From Anatilimnocola aggregata (GTDB taxonomy: Bacteria > Planctomycetota > Planctomycetia > Pirellulales > Pirellulaceae), in contig NZ_CP036274.1 of the NCBI RefSeq assembly GCF_007747655.1, forward strand, positions 4,216,001-4,280,000: a DNA stretch of 64,000 nucleotides, written 5' to 3'. The notes below the pieces were generated by a model. It did not search any database. It was not told where the DNA came from and saw nothing but the letters and a program-made list of their open reading frames with translations. Positions 50,955 through 60,739 of this stretch are shown here, piece after piece (within the stretch, counting starts at the first letter, position 1; each line of letters opens with the position of its first letter). The position numbers were made by a program, and so were the translations under genes.

Positions 50955-53057
50955 ATGAAACACAACCTCTCTCTCAGCTTTGTTTTTGTCTGGCTCGCTT
51001 CACTAACGGCTCTGCAGGCGGCCGAATATGACCTCGTAATTTACGGAGGAACCTCCCCGGGGGTCATAGCGGCGGTGCAGGCCAAAAAGATGGGCAAGTC
51101 CATCATTATTGTCGGCCCCGACAAGCATTTGGGCGGCTTATCAAGTGGCGGCCTGGGTTTCACCGATACCGGCAACAAGGGAGTCATTGGCGGGCTGTCG
51201 CGCGACTTCTACCATCGCATTTGGAAGGAATACCAAAAGCCAGAATCTTGGAAGTGGCAGAAAGCCACCGAATATGGCAACAAGGGACAAGGTACTCCCG
51301 CGATCGATGGCGAGAACCGCACGATGTGGATCTTCGAGCCCAGCATCGCCGAACGCGTCTTCGAGAGTTACGTCAACGAGTTTGAAATTCCGGTCGATCG
51401 AGACCAATGGTTAGACCGCGAAAAGGGCGTTAAGAAATCCGGCTCGCGGATCACGAGCATCACCATGCTGTCCGGCAAGACTTACACCGGCAAGATGTTC
51501 ATCGATGCCACCTACGAAGGTGATCTGTTAGCTGCCGCTGGGGTCGATTACCACGTCGGGCGCGAGGCCAATTCTGTCTACGGCGAGAAATGGAACGGCG
51601 TGCAGGTGGGCGTGCTGCACCACCGCCATCACTTCGGCGCGGTCAAAGAAAAGATCAGCCCTTACGTGGTTCCTGGCGATCCGAAGTCGGGCGTCCTTCC
51701 TCGCATCAGCACGGCACCGGTGGGCGAGTACGGCACGGGTGACAAACGCGTGCAGGCCTACTGCTATCGTTGGTGCGGGACCGATCACCCGGAAAATCGC
51801 GTGCCGTTTCCTAAGCCGGCAGGTTACGACCCTCAGCAATACGAACTGCTCGTCCGCATTTATGAAGCAGGTTGGCGCGAGACCTTCGACAAGTTCGATC
51901 CTGTTCCCAATCACAAAACCGATACCAACAATCATGGTCCGTTCAGCACCGACAACATCGGCATGAACTATGACTATCCGGAGGCAAGTTACGAGCGCCG
52001 CAAGGAAATTCTGGACGAGCATCGTACCTATCAGCAGGGCTGGCTCTACTTCATTGCCAACGACCCGCGCGTGCCGAAAGAGGTTCAAGAGAAGATGCGC
52101 AAGTGGGGTCTGCCCAAGGATGAGTTCAAGGACAATGGCAATTGGCCGCACCAAATCTATGTGCGCGAGGCCAGGCGGATGATCGGCCAGTTTGTCATGA
52201 CCGAAAACGAACTGACCAAAAAGAAGCCGACTCCCGATTCCGTGGGAATGGGGAGCTACACAATCGATTCGCACAACGTGCAGCGGTACATCACGCCCGA
52301 AGGTTATGTGCAGAACGAAGGGGACATTGGCGTCGGCATCAAGCCGTATGAAATCGCTTATGGTTCGCTGGTGCCCAAGAAGGCGCAGTGCGAAAACCTG
52401 CTGGTCACGATTTGCGTCAGCAGTTCGCATATCGCTTTCGGCAGCATTCGTATGGAACCGGTCTTCATGATCCTCGGTCAAAGTGCTGCTGCGGCCGCTG
52501 CTATGGCGATCGACGGCAATTTAGCCGTTCAAGACGTTCCTTATGCCAAATTGCGCGAGCAACTGCTGAAAGATGGTCAAGTGCTGGAATACGCGGCGCC
52601 AGCATCAGCGCCCAAAGCAGGCCAGGAGTTTGTCGATCCGAAGAAACTGGGCGGCTATGTGGTCGATGACGATGATGCCAAACTGGCCGGCGACTGGACC
52701 AATAGTTCCGCTGCGACAACATTCGTAGGGAATGGTTATCGTCACGACGACAAAGTGAATGACGGCAAATCCATCGCTCGGTTCGAATTGACGCTGCCGC
52801 AGGCAGGCAAATACGAAGTGCGGCTGGCCTATCCGCCCAATGCCAATCGTTCTTCCAAAGTGCAAGTCGAAGTGCAGGGCGGCGGTTCGCCCAAGGTTCT
52901 GGAAATCAATCAGCGTAAAGATCCGCCGATCGACGGACGGTTTGTATCGCTGGGTGAGTTTCAATTCGACAAGGATGAGCTATCGGTCGTGATCGTATCG
53001 AATGCGGGTTCGGACGGCTACGTCGTGATCGATGCAGTGCAGTGGCTGCCCAAGTAA
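50955..53057 (+). CDS. Secreted FAD-dependent oxidoreductase with golvesin-type C-terminal domain
   Basis: This protein of 700 residues has a signal peptide (LSLSFVFVWLASLTALQAA) and should act extracytoplasmically. The FAD-binding part starts with YDLVIYGGTSPGVIAAVQAKKMGKSIIIVGP (a GxGxxG-like motif) and has GGLSSGGLGFTDTGNKGVIGG, MFIDATYEGDLLAAAGVDYHVGREA and, near residue 510, FGSIRMEPVFMILGQSAAAAA, all features of the FAD_oxidored family. From about 560 to 700 (GYVVDDDDAKLAGDWTNSS, GKYEVRLAYPPNANRSSKVQVEV, GYVVIDAVQWLP) there is a golvesin/xanthan-lyase-type binding domain, probably for carbohydrate. Substrate unknown. The next gene (adenine deaminase) is convergent, with stops 23 bp apart. 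Confidence 0.9.
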   Translation: MKHNLSLSFVFVWLASLTALQAAEYDLVIYGGTSPGVIAAVQAKKMGKSIIIVGPDKHLGGLSSGGLGFTDTGNKGVIGGLSRDFYHRIWKEYQKPESWKWQKATEYGNKGQGTPAIDGENRTMWIFEPSIAERVFESYVNEFEIPVDRDQWLDREKGVKKSGSRITSITMLSGKTYTGKMFIDATYEGDLLAAAGVDYHVGREANSVYGEKWNGVQVGVLHHRHHFGAVKEKISPYVVPGDPKSGVLPRISTAPVGEYGTGDKRVQAYCYRWCGTDHPENRVPFPKPAGYDPQQYELLVRIYEAGWRETFDKFDPVPNHKTDTNNHGPFSTDNIGMNYDYPEASYERRKEILDEHRTYQQGWLYFIANDPRVPKEVQEKMRKWGLPKDEFKDNGNWPHQIYVREARRMIGQFVMTENELTKKKPTPDSVGMGSYTIDSHNVQRYITPEGYVQNEGDIGVGIKPYEIAYGSLVPKKAQCENLLVTICVSSSHIAFGSIRMEPVFMILGQSAAAAAAMAIDGNLAVQDVPYAKLREQLLKDGQVLEYAAPASAPKAGQEFVDPKKLGGYVVDDDDAKLAGDWTNSSAATTFVGNGYRHDDKVNDGKSIARFELTLPQAGKYEVRLAYPPNANRSSKVQVEVQGGGSPKVLEINQRKDPPIDGRFVSLGEFQFDKDELSVVIVSNAGSDGYVVIDAVQWLPK

Positions 53058-53080
53058 AGACTTCGGCTTGGTGCGTAATC

Positions 53081-54715
53081 TTAAACGAACAGTGACGTGA
53101 ATTCGCCTCGTTGGCAATCGAACAGGCCGAGGTCGCTTAGCTTTAGTTCGGGTATGACGAGCAGCGCCATGAATGACAGAGTCATGAAGGGCGCTCGCAA
53201 CAACGAGCCCAAGTGCTTCGCCTTGCGATCGAGGCGCGAGTAGTCGTCGGCGACTTTTTCATAGGGGTCCGTCGACATCAGGCCAGCCACCGGGAGGGGC
53301 AGCAGATCGCACTCCTCCCCATCAATGACGGCGAGACCACCACCAGCGGACATGATGGAGTTAATCGCCGCGGAGAGTGATTCATCGTCGACTCCCACAG
53401 CAACAATATTGTGCGAGTCGTGAGCCACAGACGACGCGATCGCTCCCCGCTGCAAGCCAAAGCCGCGGATGAAGGCAACAGCCGGTGGGGATGAGCGATA
53501 GCGATTGACGACGACCAGTTTAAGCAAGTCACGCGTTGGATCGGAAACGGCGCACCCCGCTTCAATGAGCGGCGCTTCGATCAAACTACGTGTGATGAGT
53601 TCGCCATCGATTGCTTCGATAACTCGCAGTTGACTAGTGAGTGCTGGTACGGCGTAAGCGCCGGGTTGTCGGATGGTGGGTGCAAAATGATTGATGATCG
53701 CCGACTCAACGCTCGGTAAGCAGGGCTGGCCCGCTTCGGCGACCAGGCGACCATTGATAAAGGTTCGCAGCACACGAAAGTTGATGAGGTTATCGAGTTC
53801 GATGAAGTCCGCCGGATCACCAACACGTAGCAGACCAACGGGTAACCGATAGTGCTCGACGGGATTCAAACAGGCGCACCGCAGAACCTTGAGCGGGTCA
53901 TATCCTTTCGCCACCGCGCGGCGAACGAGCTTATCGATGTGCCCGGCGACGAGCGAATCGGGATGCAAGTCATCGGAGCAAAACATGCAACGGTCGCTGT
54001 GTGCCGCAAGCAAATCGCACAGAGCTTCAAAATTGCGCGCTGCTGAGCCCTCACGAATCAGAATCTTCACGCCGAGGGCTAATTTCTCGAGCGCTTCCTC
54101 GAGCGATACACATTCGTGATCGGTCGAAATGCCTGCCGCAAAGTAAGCCTTGGCATCTGCGCCACGCACTCGCGGCGCGTGGCCATCCACTGGTTTACCC
54201 ACCTGACGCGCTACGGCAATCTTACTCAGGACATCGGCATCTCCCCGCAGCACGCCGGGATAGTTCATCATTTCGCACAAATAGCCGATGCGGTCGTCGG
54301 CAAGCAAACTCGCAATCTCTTCGACGCCGATGCTGGCCCCGGACGTTTCGAACCTGGTTGCCGGCACGCAAGGCGAGGCTCCGAAGCTGATTTTGAGAGG
54401 TGTTTGAGCTGCGCTGGCCAGCATATAGCGCACACCTTCCACGCCCAAGACATTGGCAATCTCGTGCGGATCGGAAACCGTCGCCACCGTGCCGTGAATC
54501 ACTGCCGCGCGGGCGAATTCCGCGGGGACCAGCAACGAACTTTCAACGTGTACGTGGGCATCGACAAAGCCCGGCGTGAGATAAGTGACAGGCTCGTCGT
54601 TCGTGGGGTGAATGGCGGCAATGCGACCGTCCGCGACAGTCACTTCGGCCGGAGTAATTCGCTCCTGGAAGACATCGACGACATTGGCAACGAGGCGGAA
54701 CGGGGCATGGCTCAT
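53081..54715 (-). CDS. ade: Adenine deaminase
   Basis: This enzyme of 544 residues converts adenine to hypoxanthine and ammonia with Mn/Fe bound in an amidohydrolase barrel. YLTPGFVDAHVHVESSLLVPAEFARAAVIHGTVATVSDPHEIANVLG contains the HxH metal motif and ESS signature of the Ade family. MMNYPGVLRGD, DGHAPRVRGADAKAYFAAGISTDHE and FCSDDLHPDSLVAGHIDKLVRRA follow in the right order, and the C-terminal domain has GLQRGAIASSVAHDSHNIVAVG and AAINSIMSAGGGLAV. Length fits the family (about 560). Divergent from the guanine deaminase-like gene with 140 bp between starts; both would feed xanthine dehydrogenase encoded just beyond. Cytoplasmic purine salvage or degradation. Confidence 0.95.
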   Translation of the reverse strand: MSHAPFRLVANVVDVFQERITPAEVTVADGRIAAIHPTNDEPVTYLTPGFVDAHVHVESSLLVPAEFARAAVIHGTVATVSDPHEIANVLGVEGVRYMLASAAQTPLKISFGASPCVPATRFETSGASIGVEEIASLLADDRIGYLCEMMNYPGVLRGDADVLSKIAVARQVGKPVDGHAPRVRGADAKAYFAAGISTDHECVSLEEALEKLALGVKILIREGSAARNFEALCDLLAAHSDRCMFCSDDLHPDSLVAGHIDKLVRRAVAKGYDPLKVLRCACLNPVEHYRLPVGLLRVGDPADFIELDNLINFRVLRTFINGRLVAEAGQPCLPSVESAIINHFAPTIRQPGAYAVPALTSQLRVIEAIDGELITRSLIEAPLIEAGCAVSDPTRDLLKLVVVNRYRSSPPAVAFIRGFGLQRGAIASSVAHDSHNIVAVGVDDESLSAAINSIMSAGGGLAVIDGEECDLLPLPVAGLMSTDPYEKVADDYSRLDRKAKHLGSLLRAPFMTLSFMALLVIPELKLSDLGLFDCQRGEFTSLFV

Positions 54716-54855
54716 AAGCTACTCGCGCCGCGGATGAAGCGGGCGCAATTGGCGTTGGTTATCGTTGGGAGTGAAGGTAATAATAGGACTCGCAGCGCCC
54801 GCTGCCAAACCCCTCCCAGTTTTGAGTTTGCATTTGCTTCAGCAGGCAGCCGGTT

Positions 54856-55461
54856 ATGGACCAGGTTCAAGTAAGTATCGAGCTTCCCGCCTGGTTAGCG
54901 TCGCTCACTGCAGGGCCGGCTCCTCTTCCCGGCTCGTCCGACGCTGAACGCATGCAGTGGGCGATCGAACTCGCCGCGCGAAACGTAGCCGAAGGGACTG
55001 GCGGTCCCTTCGCAGCGATTGTGGTCGATGAAACGACGGGACTATATACTGCAGCTGGAGTGAATCTGGTCGTTGCCTCGGGGCTCTCAATCGCGCATGC
55101 AGAAGCGATCGCCATCATGCTAGCTCAGCAGCGGGCCGGTAATTTCGACTTAGCTGGCGACCCTCAAAAGCGATACTCGCTCTACGCGACTGGCCAGCCC
55201 TGCATTATGTGCTTTGGCATTCTGTGGTGGAGCGGCATCACCAAGCTGGTGTGTGCCGCTCGTGGTGAAGATGTCGAACGGATAACCGGCTTTCGCGAAG
55301 GTCCGCTGCAGGAGCATTGGCCGCAACTTCTCTCGGAACGTAGGGACCTACCCATCGAAGTAGTCCGCGATGTGAATCGCGCAGCGGCCTGCGATGTGCT
55401 GAGCGCCTACAAAGCTGCTGGACATCTGGTCTATAACCCAGGCTCGACCGTCAGCGAGTGA
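54856..55461 (+). CDS. Nucleoside/guanine deaminase (CDA fold)
   Basis: This enzyme of 201 residues belongs to the cytidine deaminase-like zinc hydrolases. The zinc ligands and catalytic Glu are in LSIAHAEAIAIMLAQ (HAE) and GQPCIMCFGILWWSGI (PCxxC). The rest (FAAIVVDETTGLYTAAGVNLV, ITKLVCAARGEDVERI) fits the guanine deaminase (GuaD) type of this fold. Guanine to xanthine is the likely reaction, given the purine locus; tRNA adenosine or other nucleosides cannot be excluded. Cytoplasmic. It is convergent with xanthine dehydrogenase large subunit (stops 5 bp apart) and divergent from ade. Confidence 0.85.
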   Translation: MDQVQVSIELPAWLASLTAGPAPLPGSSDAERMQWAIELAARNVAEGTGGPFAAIVVDETTGLYTAAGVNLVVASGLSIAHAEAIAIMLAQQRAGNFDLAGDPQKRYSLYATGQPCIMCFGILWWSGITKLVCAARGEDVERITGFREGPLQEHWPQLLSERRDLPIEVVRDVNRAAACDVLSAYKAAGHLVYNPGSTVSE

Positions 55462-55465
55462 TTCA

Positions 55466-57859
55466 CTAGTTGCTGTGCGGCGAGTTAATCATCACAGCTG
55501 CTCTTGGTGCTACGGAGTTGGTAGCAGTTTCAACAGCATCGATCTCGGACTTCGCAACGTTTGCTCGCCGATACAGTTGCCGCAAGATCTCTTCACCGGT
55601 CGCGGGCAAACGGAGGTCTTCCGTTTCAACGGCTTGCGACAACGCCTGTTTGACCGCAGTCCAAACGGAGATGGCCAGCATTAGCGGTGGTTCGCCCACA
55701 GCCTTGCTGCGGGCCACATTTTCGTCGTTGTCGTTGTTTTCAAACAGATCGCAACGGAGTACCGGCGGCAGATCGGTGATCGCGGGAATTTTGTAGGTGG
55801 TGGGCGAATGCGAAAGCAATTCGCCGCGCTCGTTGTACACGAGGCATTCAGCAGTTGCCCAACCCATCCCTTGAATGAAGCCGCCGATGATCTGCCCCCG
55901 ATCGACGGCCGGATTGATCGACCGGCCGATGTCCATTAACAGGTCAACGCGCGGCACTCGCAGCGAACCGGTGAAGCGATCAATTTCCACTTCGGCAACG
56001 GCGGCCCCCATGGTGTAATACAAGAATGGATTGCCGCGACCGGTTTCGCGGTTGTAGTCGACACCCGGAGTCGCATAAAAGCCGCGCGCACCCAGATCGA
56101 TTCGCTCCAGCCTCGCTTGCAGGCAGAGTTGTCCAAAGGTCAGCTTTGCCGCAGGATTGCGGCGATCAAACACCAAGCCCGCTTCGAAGATGACGCACTC
56201 CGGCGATTCAGTAAGACCAAGTTCGACCGAAGCTAACTTCTTCGCCGCCAACTCGGCGAGTCGCCCGCGCAACGTTTCACAGGCTCGCACTGCTGCTGTG
56301 CCATTCAAGTCTGTCGACGCAGATGCCGCGGTGGGGGAGGTGTTCGGGTTCTTCTCGGTCGACGTCGGCATCAGCAACACGCGGTCGTAACCAATCCCGA
56401 ACTCATCAGCCACGAGTTGGCGAATCTTCGTGTTCACCCCCTGCCCCATCTCCGTGGCCCCCGTCGACACTTGAATCGTGCCATCGGTATAGATATTCAC
56501 GAGGGCGTTTCCCTGGTTGAGAAACTTCGTCGTGAATGAGATGCCGAATTTCATTGGCATGATCGCAATGCCACGCAGTAGGAGAACGTCGCTCTTATTC
56601 TGAGCTTCAATCGCCTGGCGTCGCTCACGATACTGCGAAGTGGCCGCCAGCTGCGACATGATCTCCGGCAGATGATTCTTCCGCACGAGTTGGCCGTACG
56701 GAGTCGTGTTGCGATCTTCGGTTCCGTACAGATTGTTTAGCTGGACCTCGTAGGGATCCACGTTCAGATCGCGGGCAATCTCGTGAATGATGTTCTCGAT
56801 CGCGATCATTCCCTGCGGACCACCAAAGCCCCGAAAGGCCGTGTTCGATGGGAAATTGGTGAAACACACCTTCCCCACCATCTCGACATGCGGCAGATAA
56901 TAGGAGTTGTCGAAATGAAGTAGCGATCGCTCGAGAACTGCGAGCGAAAGGTCAGCCGAAGCGCCGCCGTTGGAAAAGAAGTTGGCTCGGACCCCCTCAA
57001 TCTTTCCCTGCAAGTCGAAGCCGACTTCCCACTCTACGCGATACTCGTGGCGTTTGCCGGTCGAACACATGTCTTCGTCTTTGGTCAAGACAAGGCGTGC
57101 GGTTCGTCCTGTTTTCTGGGCGACGAGTGCCGCCAGAACGGCTGGAAGTACTGCTTGTGTCTCCTTGCCGCCAAAGCCGCCCCCCATCCGTTTGCACAGA
57201 CAAACGACCTGATGCTGGGCGACGCCTAAAGCTTCGGCAACCACGTGCTGTACTTCAGTGGGGTTCTGCGTCGAGGAATGAACGATCACTTGCCCCTGTT
57301 CGCCGGGATAGGCAATCGCTGCTTGCGACTCCAGATAGAACTGCTCTTGCCCGCCGCAGTGAAACACGCCAGCTAGCTTGCGCGGCGCCGCGGCAATTGC
57401 AGTCCTTGTGTCTCCGCGGGCAATGCGCCGGCCCGGACCAATAAATCGCTCTAACTTGATCGCGCGTTCGATACTGAGGATAGGTTCTTGCGCTTCGATG
57501 TTCAAAATGATCTGCGCGCGAGCCAGCGTAATCGCGTGCGCGGATTCCGCGGCAATCACTGCGACGGGCTGGCCAACGTAAAGCACCTGCTGATCGGCGA
57601 GCACAGGCTCATCGCGAAAGTGAGGGCCAAAATAATTGTGCCCGGGAATATCTGCAGCAGTGTAAATCGCCGCTACTCCCGGCACCTGCTTCGCTGCAGA
57701 AAGATCGAGCGAGGTGATCTTCCCGCACGCCACGGGGCTATAGACCAGACCAAGGGTCAGGGCATCGCTTGGCAGCGGTAAGTCTTCGAGAAAAGGAGCA
57801 GTGCCCGTGACATGCCCTTGTGCTGCGTCATGCTCGATCGATTGGCCGACGTTTTTCAT
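55466..57859 (-). CDS. Xanthine dehydrogenase, molybdopterin subunit
   Basis: This protein of 797 residues carries the molybdenum cofactor and oxidises hypoxanthine to xanthine and xanthine to urate. Its first half has VTGTAPFLEDL, YFGPHFRDEPVLADQQVLYVGQPVAVIAAES; the cofactor-binding half has RMGGGFGGKETQ, NTAFRGFGGPQGM, STGATEMGQGVNTKIRQLV, and the catalytic Glu in SKAVGEPPLMLAISVW. It overlaps the small subunit gene by ATGA (57856-57859), indicating translational coupling, and is followed by the convergent deaminase gene. The subunit split (Mo subunit apart from FAD/FeS subunit) resembles the XdhA/XdhB type of bacteria. No XdhC-like cofactor insertion protein is seen in the window. The gene symbol is left open because naming of the two subunits varies. 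Confidence 0.95.
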   Translation of the reverse strand: MKNVGQSIEHDAAQGHVTGTAPFLEDLPLPSDALTLGLVYSPVACGKITSLDLSAAKQVPGVAAIYTAADIPGHNYFGPHFRDEPVLADQQVLYVGQPVAVIAAESAHAITLARAQIILNIEAQEPILSIERAIKLERFIGPGRRIARGDTRTAIAAAPRKLAGVFHCGGQEQFYLESQAAIAYPGEQGQVIVHSSTQNPTEVQHVVAEALGVAQHQVVCLCKRMGGGFGGKETQAVLPAVLAALVAQKTGRTARLVLTKDEDMCSTGKRHEYRVEWEVGFDLQGKIEGVRANFFSNGGASADLSLAVLERSLLHFDNSYYLPHVEMVGKVCFTNFPSNTAFRGFGGPQGMIAIENIIHEIARDLNVDPYEVQLNNLYGTEDRNTTPYGQLVRKNHLPEIMSQLAATSQYRERRQAIEAQNKSDVLLLRGIAIMPMKFGISFTTKFLNQGNALVNIYTDGTIQVSTGATEMGQGVNTKIRQLVADEFGIGYDRVLLMPTSTEKNPNTSPTAASASTDLNGTAAVRACETLRGRLAELAAKKLASVELGLTESPECVIFEAGLVFDRRNPAAKLTFGQLCLQARLERIDLGARGFYATPGVDYNRETGRGNPFLYYTMGAAVAEVEIDRFTGSLRVPRVDLLMDIGRSINPAVDRGQIIGGFIQGMGWATAECLVYNERGELLSHSPTTYKIPAITDLPPVLRCDLFENNDNDENVARSKAVGEPPLMLAISVWTAVKQALSQAVETEDLRLPATGEEILRQLYRRANVAKSEIDAVETATNSVAPRAAVMINSPHSN

Positions 57860-59313
57860 GCTGACTTAGCCGCGGTTCGCGCTCGCTGGTGAAAGAACTT
57901 CAGGAAGACGTTGCGAGTCAACTGCCAGCGAAAATCGGCGCTGCCTCGTACATCGCTAATCGGCGAAATCTCTTTGACTGCAATCTCGCCCGCTGCCTGC
58001 ATTACCGATTCGGTGAACGGTTTATTGCGCAAGTAGCTTTCGGTCTGACGCGCTCGCAGCACGGTTGGTCCCACGGCGCCCAAGGCGATTCGCGCTTCCA
58101 AAACTTGGCCATTTACCACTTCCAACAAGATCGCCGCGGTAAACGAGGAAATATCCAGATCTCGCCGTCGAGAAACTTTGTAAAGAGACAGCGACTGTGC
58201 GCGCGTCGGTAGCGGAATTTGCACTCCAGTTAACAACTCTCCCGCTTTCAAGTCCGTCTGGCGATAACCGTGATAGAAGTCGTTGATATCGACCGTCCGC
58301 ACTCCCCGGGGACCGGCGATTTCAACTTGTGCTTCCATGGCGAACAAAAATGGGAGCGAATCGGCAATTGGCGAGCCGTTGACGATATTTCCACCGATGG
58401 TGCCAACGTGCCGAATCTGCGGCGAACCGAACACGGATACAATTTCGGCGAACTCTGGTGCATGCTCGTGACAGACCGGCTCTAGATCGACCCACCGCGC
58501 GCGAACTCCGCAGCGCAGAACGCTGCGCGACGAGCCGGTGGCGTCTTTGCTGCTGAGCGAGATCTCTTGCAGTCCCTGGAGGCGATTCAGGTCCAGGAAA
58601 ATGGTAGGTGCAATCACTCGCTTATTGATTTGAACGCCAACATCGGTTCCACCCGCGACAATCTTGGCGGTCGGACTTGTTTCCAGGAATTCAATCGCCG
58701 CCTTCAGCTCAGTTGGACTGAACACGCTTCGCGAACCATCTCGAATCGCAACGGGCTCCTGTATAAGGAGTTGCAATTCGGCCGCGAGCGCTTCATTCGG
58801 ATAACGTTCGGTCAAAGACTTGTGAGCTTGACTCGCGGCATGAGTTCCGGCGGCAAGGATCGAGGTGTAGCCCGTGCAGCGGCAGAGATTACCGGTGAGT
58901 CCGCAGCGCCAATCGTCTTCGCTCGGAGCAGGCTGGTTTTCCAGCAGCCCGGTCATTGCGACAACAAAACCGGGCGTGCAGTAGCCACATTGCGAGCCGT
59001 GGTGGGTCACCATTGCTTGCTGCACAGCCGACAGCTCGTGGCCGTTGCTCAACCCTTCGACGGTAACGATATGCGCGCCATCCAATTGAAAGAGAAATTG
59101 AATGCACGAGTCAATCGCTCGATAAACCAGCTTGCCACTCTCCGGTCGGCCAGCCAGCACGCTGCAAGAACCACAGTCACCCTCAGCGCAGACTACCTTC
59201 GTTCCCATTAGGCGAAGGCGGTTTCGCAGATAGTCGCTAAGCGAAGAGAACGCGTCGGCCCCCGCGACTTCGTGTCGCTGGCCGTTCACATAGAGCACCA
59301 GGTGCTGACGCAT
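57856..59313 (-). CDS. Xanthine dehydrogenase, FAD and 2Fe-2S subunit
   Basis: About 485 residues from ATG 59313, which follows GTGAGGC by 6 bp; upstream in-frame sequence is not protein-like. The first domain is plant-type 2Fe-2S: GTKVVCAEGDCGSCSVL with the Cys cluster. The second, four-helix 2Fe-2S domain has HGSQCGYCTPGFVVAM and NLCRCTGYTSI. The FAD-binding domain follows: KIVAGGTDVGVQINKRV, RHVGTIGGNIVNGSPIADS. It takes electrons from the molybdenum subunit and passes them to NAD+ by way of the flavin. It leads the xdh operon; its promoter shares 132 bp with the divergent ureide operon. Confidence 0.95.
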   Translation of the reverse strand: MRQHLVLYVNGQRHEVAGADAFSSLSDYLRNRLRLMGTKVVCAEGDCGSCSVLAGRPESGKLVYRAIDSCIQFLFQLDGAHIVTVEGLSNGHELSAVQQAMVTHHGSQCGYCTPGFVVAMTGLLENQPAPSEDDWRCGLTGNLCRCTGYTSILAAGTHAASQAHKSLTERYPNEALAAELQLLIQEPVAIRDGSRSVFSPTELKAAIEFLETSPTAKIVAGGTDVGVQINKRVIAPTIFLDLNRLQGLQEISLSSKDATGSSRSVLRCGVRARWVDLEPVCHEHAPEFAEIVSVFGSPQIRHVGTIGGNIVNGSPIADSLPFLFAMEAQVEIAGPRGVRTVDINDFYHGYRQTDLKAGELLTGVQIPLPTRAQSLSLYKVSRRRDLDISSFTAAILLEVVNGQVLEARIALGAVGPTVLRARQTESYLRNKPFTESVMQAAGEIAVKEISPISDVRGSADFRWQLTRNVFLKFFHQRARTAAKSA

Positions 59314-59362
59314 GGCGTGCCTCACGGTAGCCCGCCGCCAGGGAGCCACCGAATGGATTTCG

Positions 59363-59391
59363 TGGACAATCAGGATCGGCCTTACTATACT
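59363..59391 (+). promoter_or_regulatory. Sigma-70-like promoter of the ureide operon
   Basis: TGGACA (59363-59368) and TATACT (59386-59391) are separated by exactly 17 bp. This is close to TTGACA-17-TATAAT, with one and one to two mismatches. Transcription would start about 59398, 48 bp before ATG 59446. The xdhA start at 59313 faces the other way, so the same 132 bp may hold the switch for both operons. Confidence 0.7.
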
Positions 59392-59445
59392 CCAGCCGTG
59401 CCCAATCACCTACCCGCGTCAGGTCGCGAGGCGTTCTGATTAGCG

Positions 59446-60723
59446 ATGGACAACGCTCATCATGGAACTGACCACGAGTTGCTCGCCCAGCTGGCCCACC
59501 AGGCCTTTGCCCGCTGCCAGGAAGCAGCAGCAAATACGGAAATTCCAGGGCAGATCACGCGGACGTTTTGTTCTCCGGCTATTGCTCAACTGCACCAGCA
59601 ATTGATTGGCTGGATGCAATCGCTGGGCATGACTTGCCGTGTGGATGGTGCGGGCAACCTTTGGGGAAAGCTCGCCTCGCACCCGCGGCCCGACGCCCCG
59701 TCTCTCATTATTGGCTCGCATCTCGACACGGTTCCCAATGGCGGTCGCTACGATGGCCTGCTCGGAGTGATCCTAGGTCTCGCACTCGCCGAAGTGGTCG
59801 TTCGCCGGCGTGCGACGCTACCGTTTGCGCTCGAAGTTGTCGGCTTTAGTGAAGAGGAAGGAGTACGTTTCGGAACTCCCTTCATTGGCTCACTGGCTGT
59901 TGTTGGCCAGTGCGACGACGCCTTGCTGCAGCGTACCGATGCCAACGGTCTTACCGTTCGCTCTGCCCTTCAATTGTTTGGCTGCCATCCCGATGAAATG
60001 AACTCCGCAGCCCTGCAGCCGGCTCGAGTCATCGCATATTTGGAACCGCACATCGAGCAAGGGCCCGTGTTGCAGAGCGCGCAACTGCCGCTGGGTGTGG
60101 TCACATCGATCGCTGGGCAGACACGTGCTATTGCTGAGTTCTGCGGCGTAGCTGGTCATGCCGGGACTGTTCCGATGCAACTTCGCCGCGACGCACTCGC
60201 CGCAGCTGCCGAATGGATCTTAGCAGTGGAACGAATCGGTCAATCAACCGCTGGATTGGTAGCAACCGTGGGGGCCATCGAAGTCAGTCCTGGTGCTGGG
60301 AATGTCATTCCCGGCGCGGCCCGAGCCAAACTCGATGTTCGCCATGCGGAAGACTCCATTCGTTCGACAGCTGTTACCCAATTGCGAGAGTTGGGTAATG
60401 AAATAGCCGCTCGACGAAATACCAGCTTCGAACTATCGATCGTACACGAGCATCGGGCCGCACCGATGAACGACGCAATTGCAGCCCTGATCGAGCAAAG
60501 CCTCGCCGATACTGGCATCGCCCCACTGCGCCTTGTCAGCGGCGCTGGTCACGACGCTGCCGTGATGGCCCGCCGCTTTCCAACCGGTATGCTATTCATA
60601 CGTTGCCAAGATGGAATCAGTCACCATCCGGACGAAACAGTGACCACAGACGACATCACCGCGGCCCTCTCCACGCTGTGGTTCTTCGTCCAAAGACTGA
60701 CTAGCCGGCAAGTAAACCCGTGA
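59446..60723 (+). CDS. allC: Allantoate amidohydrolase (M20 family)
   Basis: This enzyme of 425 residues should release ammonia and CO2 from allantoate, giving (S)-ureidoglycine. The binuclear metal site is in LIIGSHLDTVPNGGRYDGLLGVILGLALAE and GFSEEEGVRFGTPFIGSLAVVG; the dimerisation/lid domain has HIEQGPVLQSAQLPLGVVTSI, and the C-terminal His is in GAGHDAAVMARRFP and SHHPDE. It resembles AllC/AAH more than hydantoinase-type carbamoylases, which share the fold; EEEGVRFG favours allantoate. It is the first gene of the operon. It lies 16 bp before the ureidoglycine aminohydrolase gene. Confidence 0.88.
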   Translation: MDNAHHGTDHELLAQLAHQAFARCQEAAANTEIPGQITRTFCSPAIAQLHQQLIGWMQSLGMTCRVDGAGNLWGKLASHPRPDAPSLIIGSHLDTVPNGGRYDGLLGVILGLALAEVVVRRRATLPFALEVVGFSEEEGVRFGTPFIGSLAVVGQCDDALLQRTDANGLTVRSALQLFGCHPDEMNSAALQPARVIAYLEPHIEQGPVLQSAQLPLGVVTSIAGQTRAIAEFCGVAGHAGTVPMQLRRDALAAAAEWILAVERIGQSTAGLVATVGAIEVSPGAGNVIPGAARAKLDVRHAEDSIRSTAVTQLRELGNEIAARRNTSFELSIVHEHRAAPMNDAIAALIEQSLADTGIAPLRLVSGAGHDAAVMARRFPTGMLFIRCQDGISHHPDETVTTDDITAALSTLWFFVQRLTSRQVNP

Positions 60724-60739
60724 TGAGAAGGACTCCTCG

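Noticed and set aside
51528-52481. Open frame of about 317 codons antisense to the FAD oxidoreductase
   Set aside because: Shadow of a gene with strong FAD-binding motifs; no own ribosome binding site or family.
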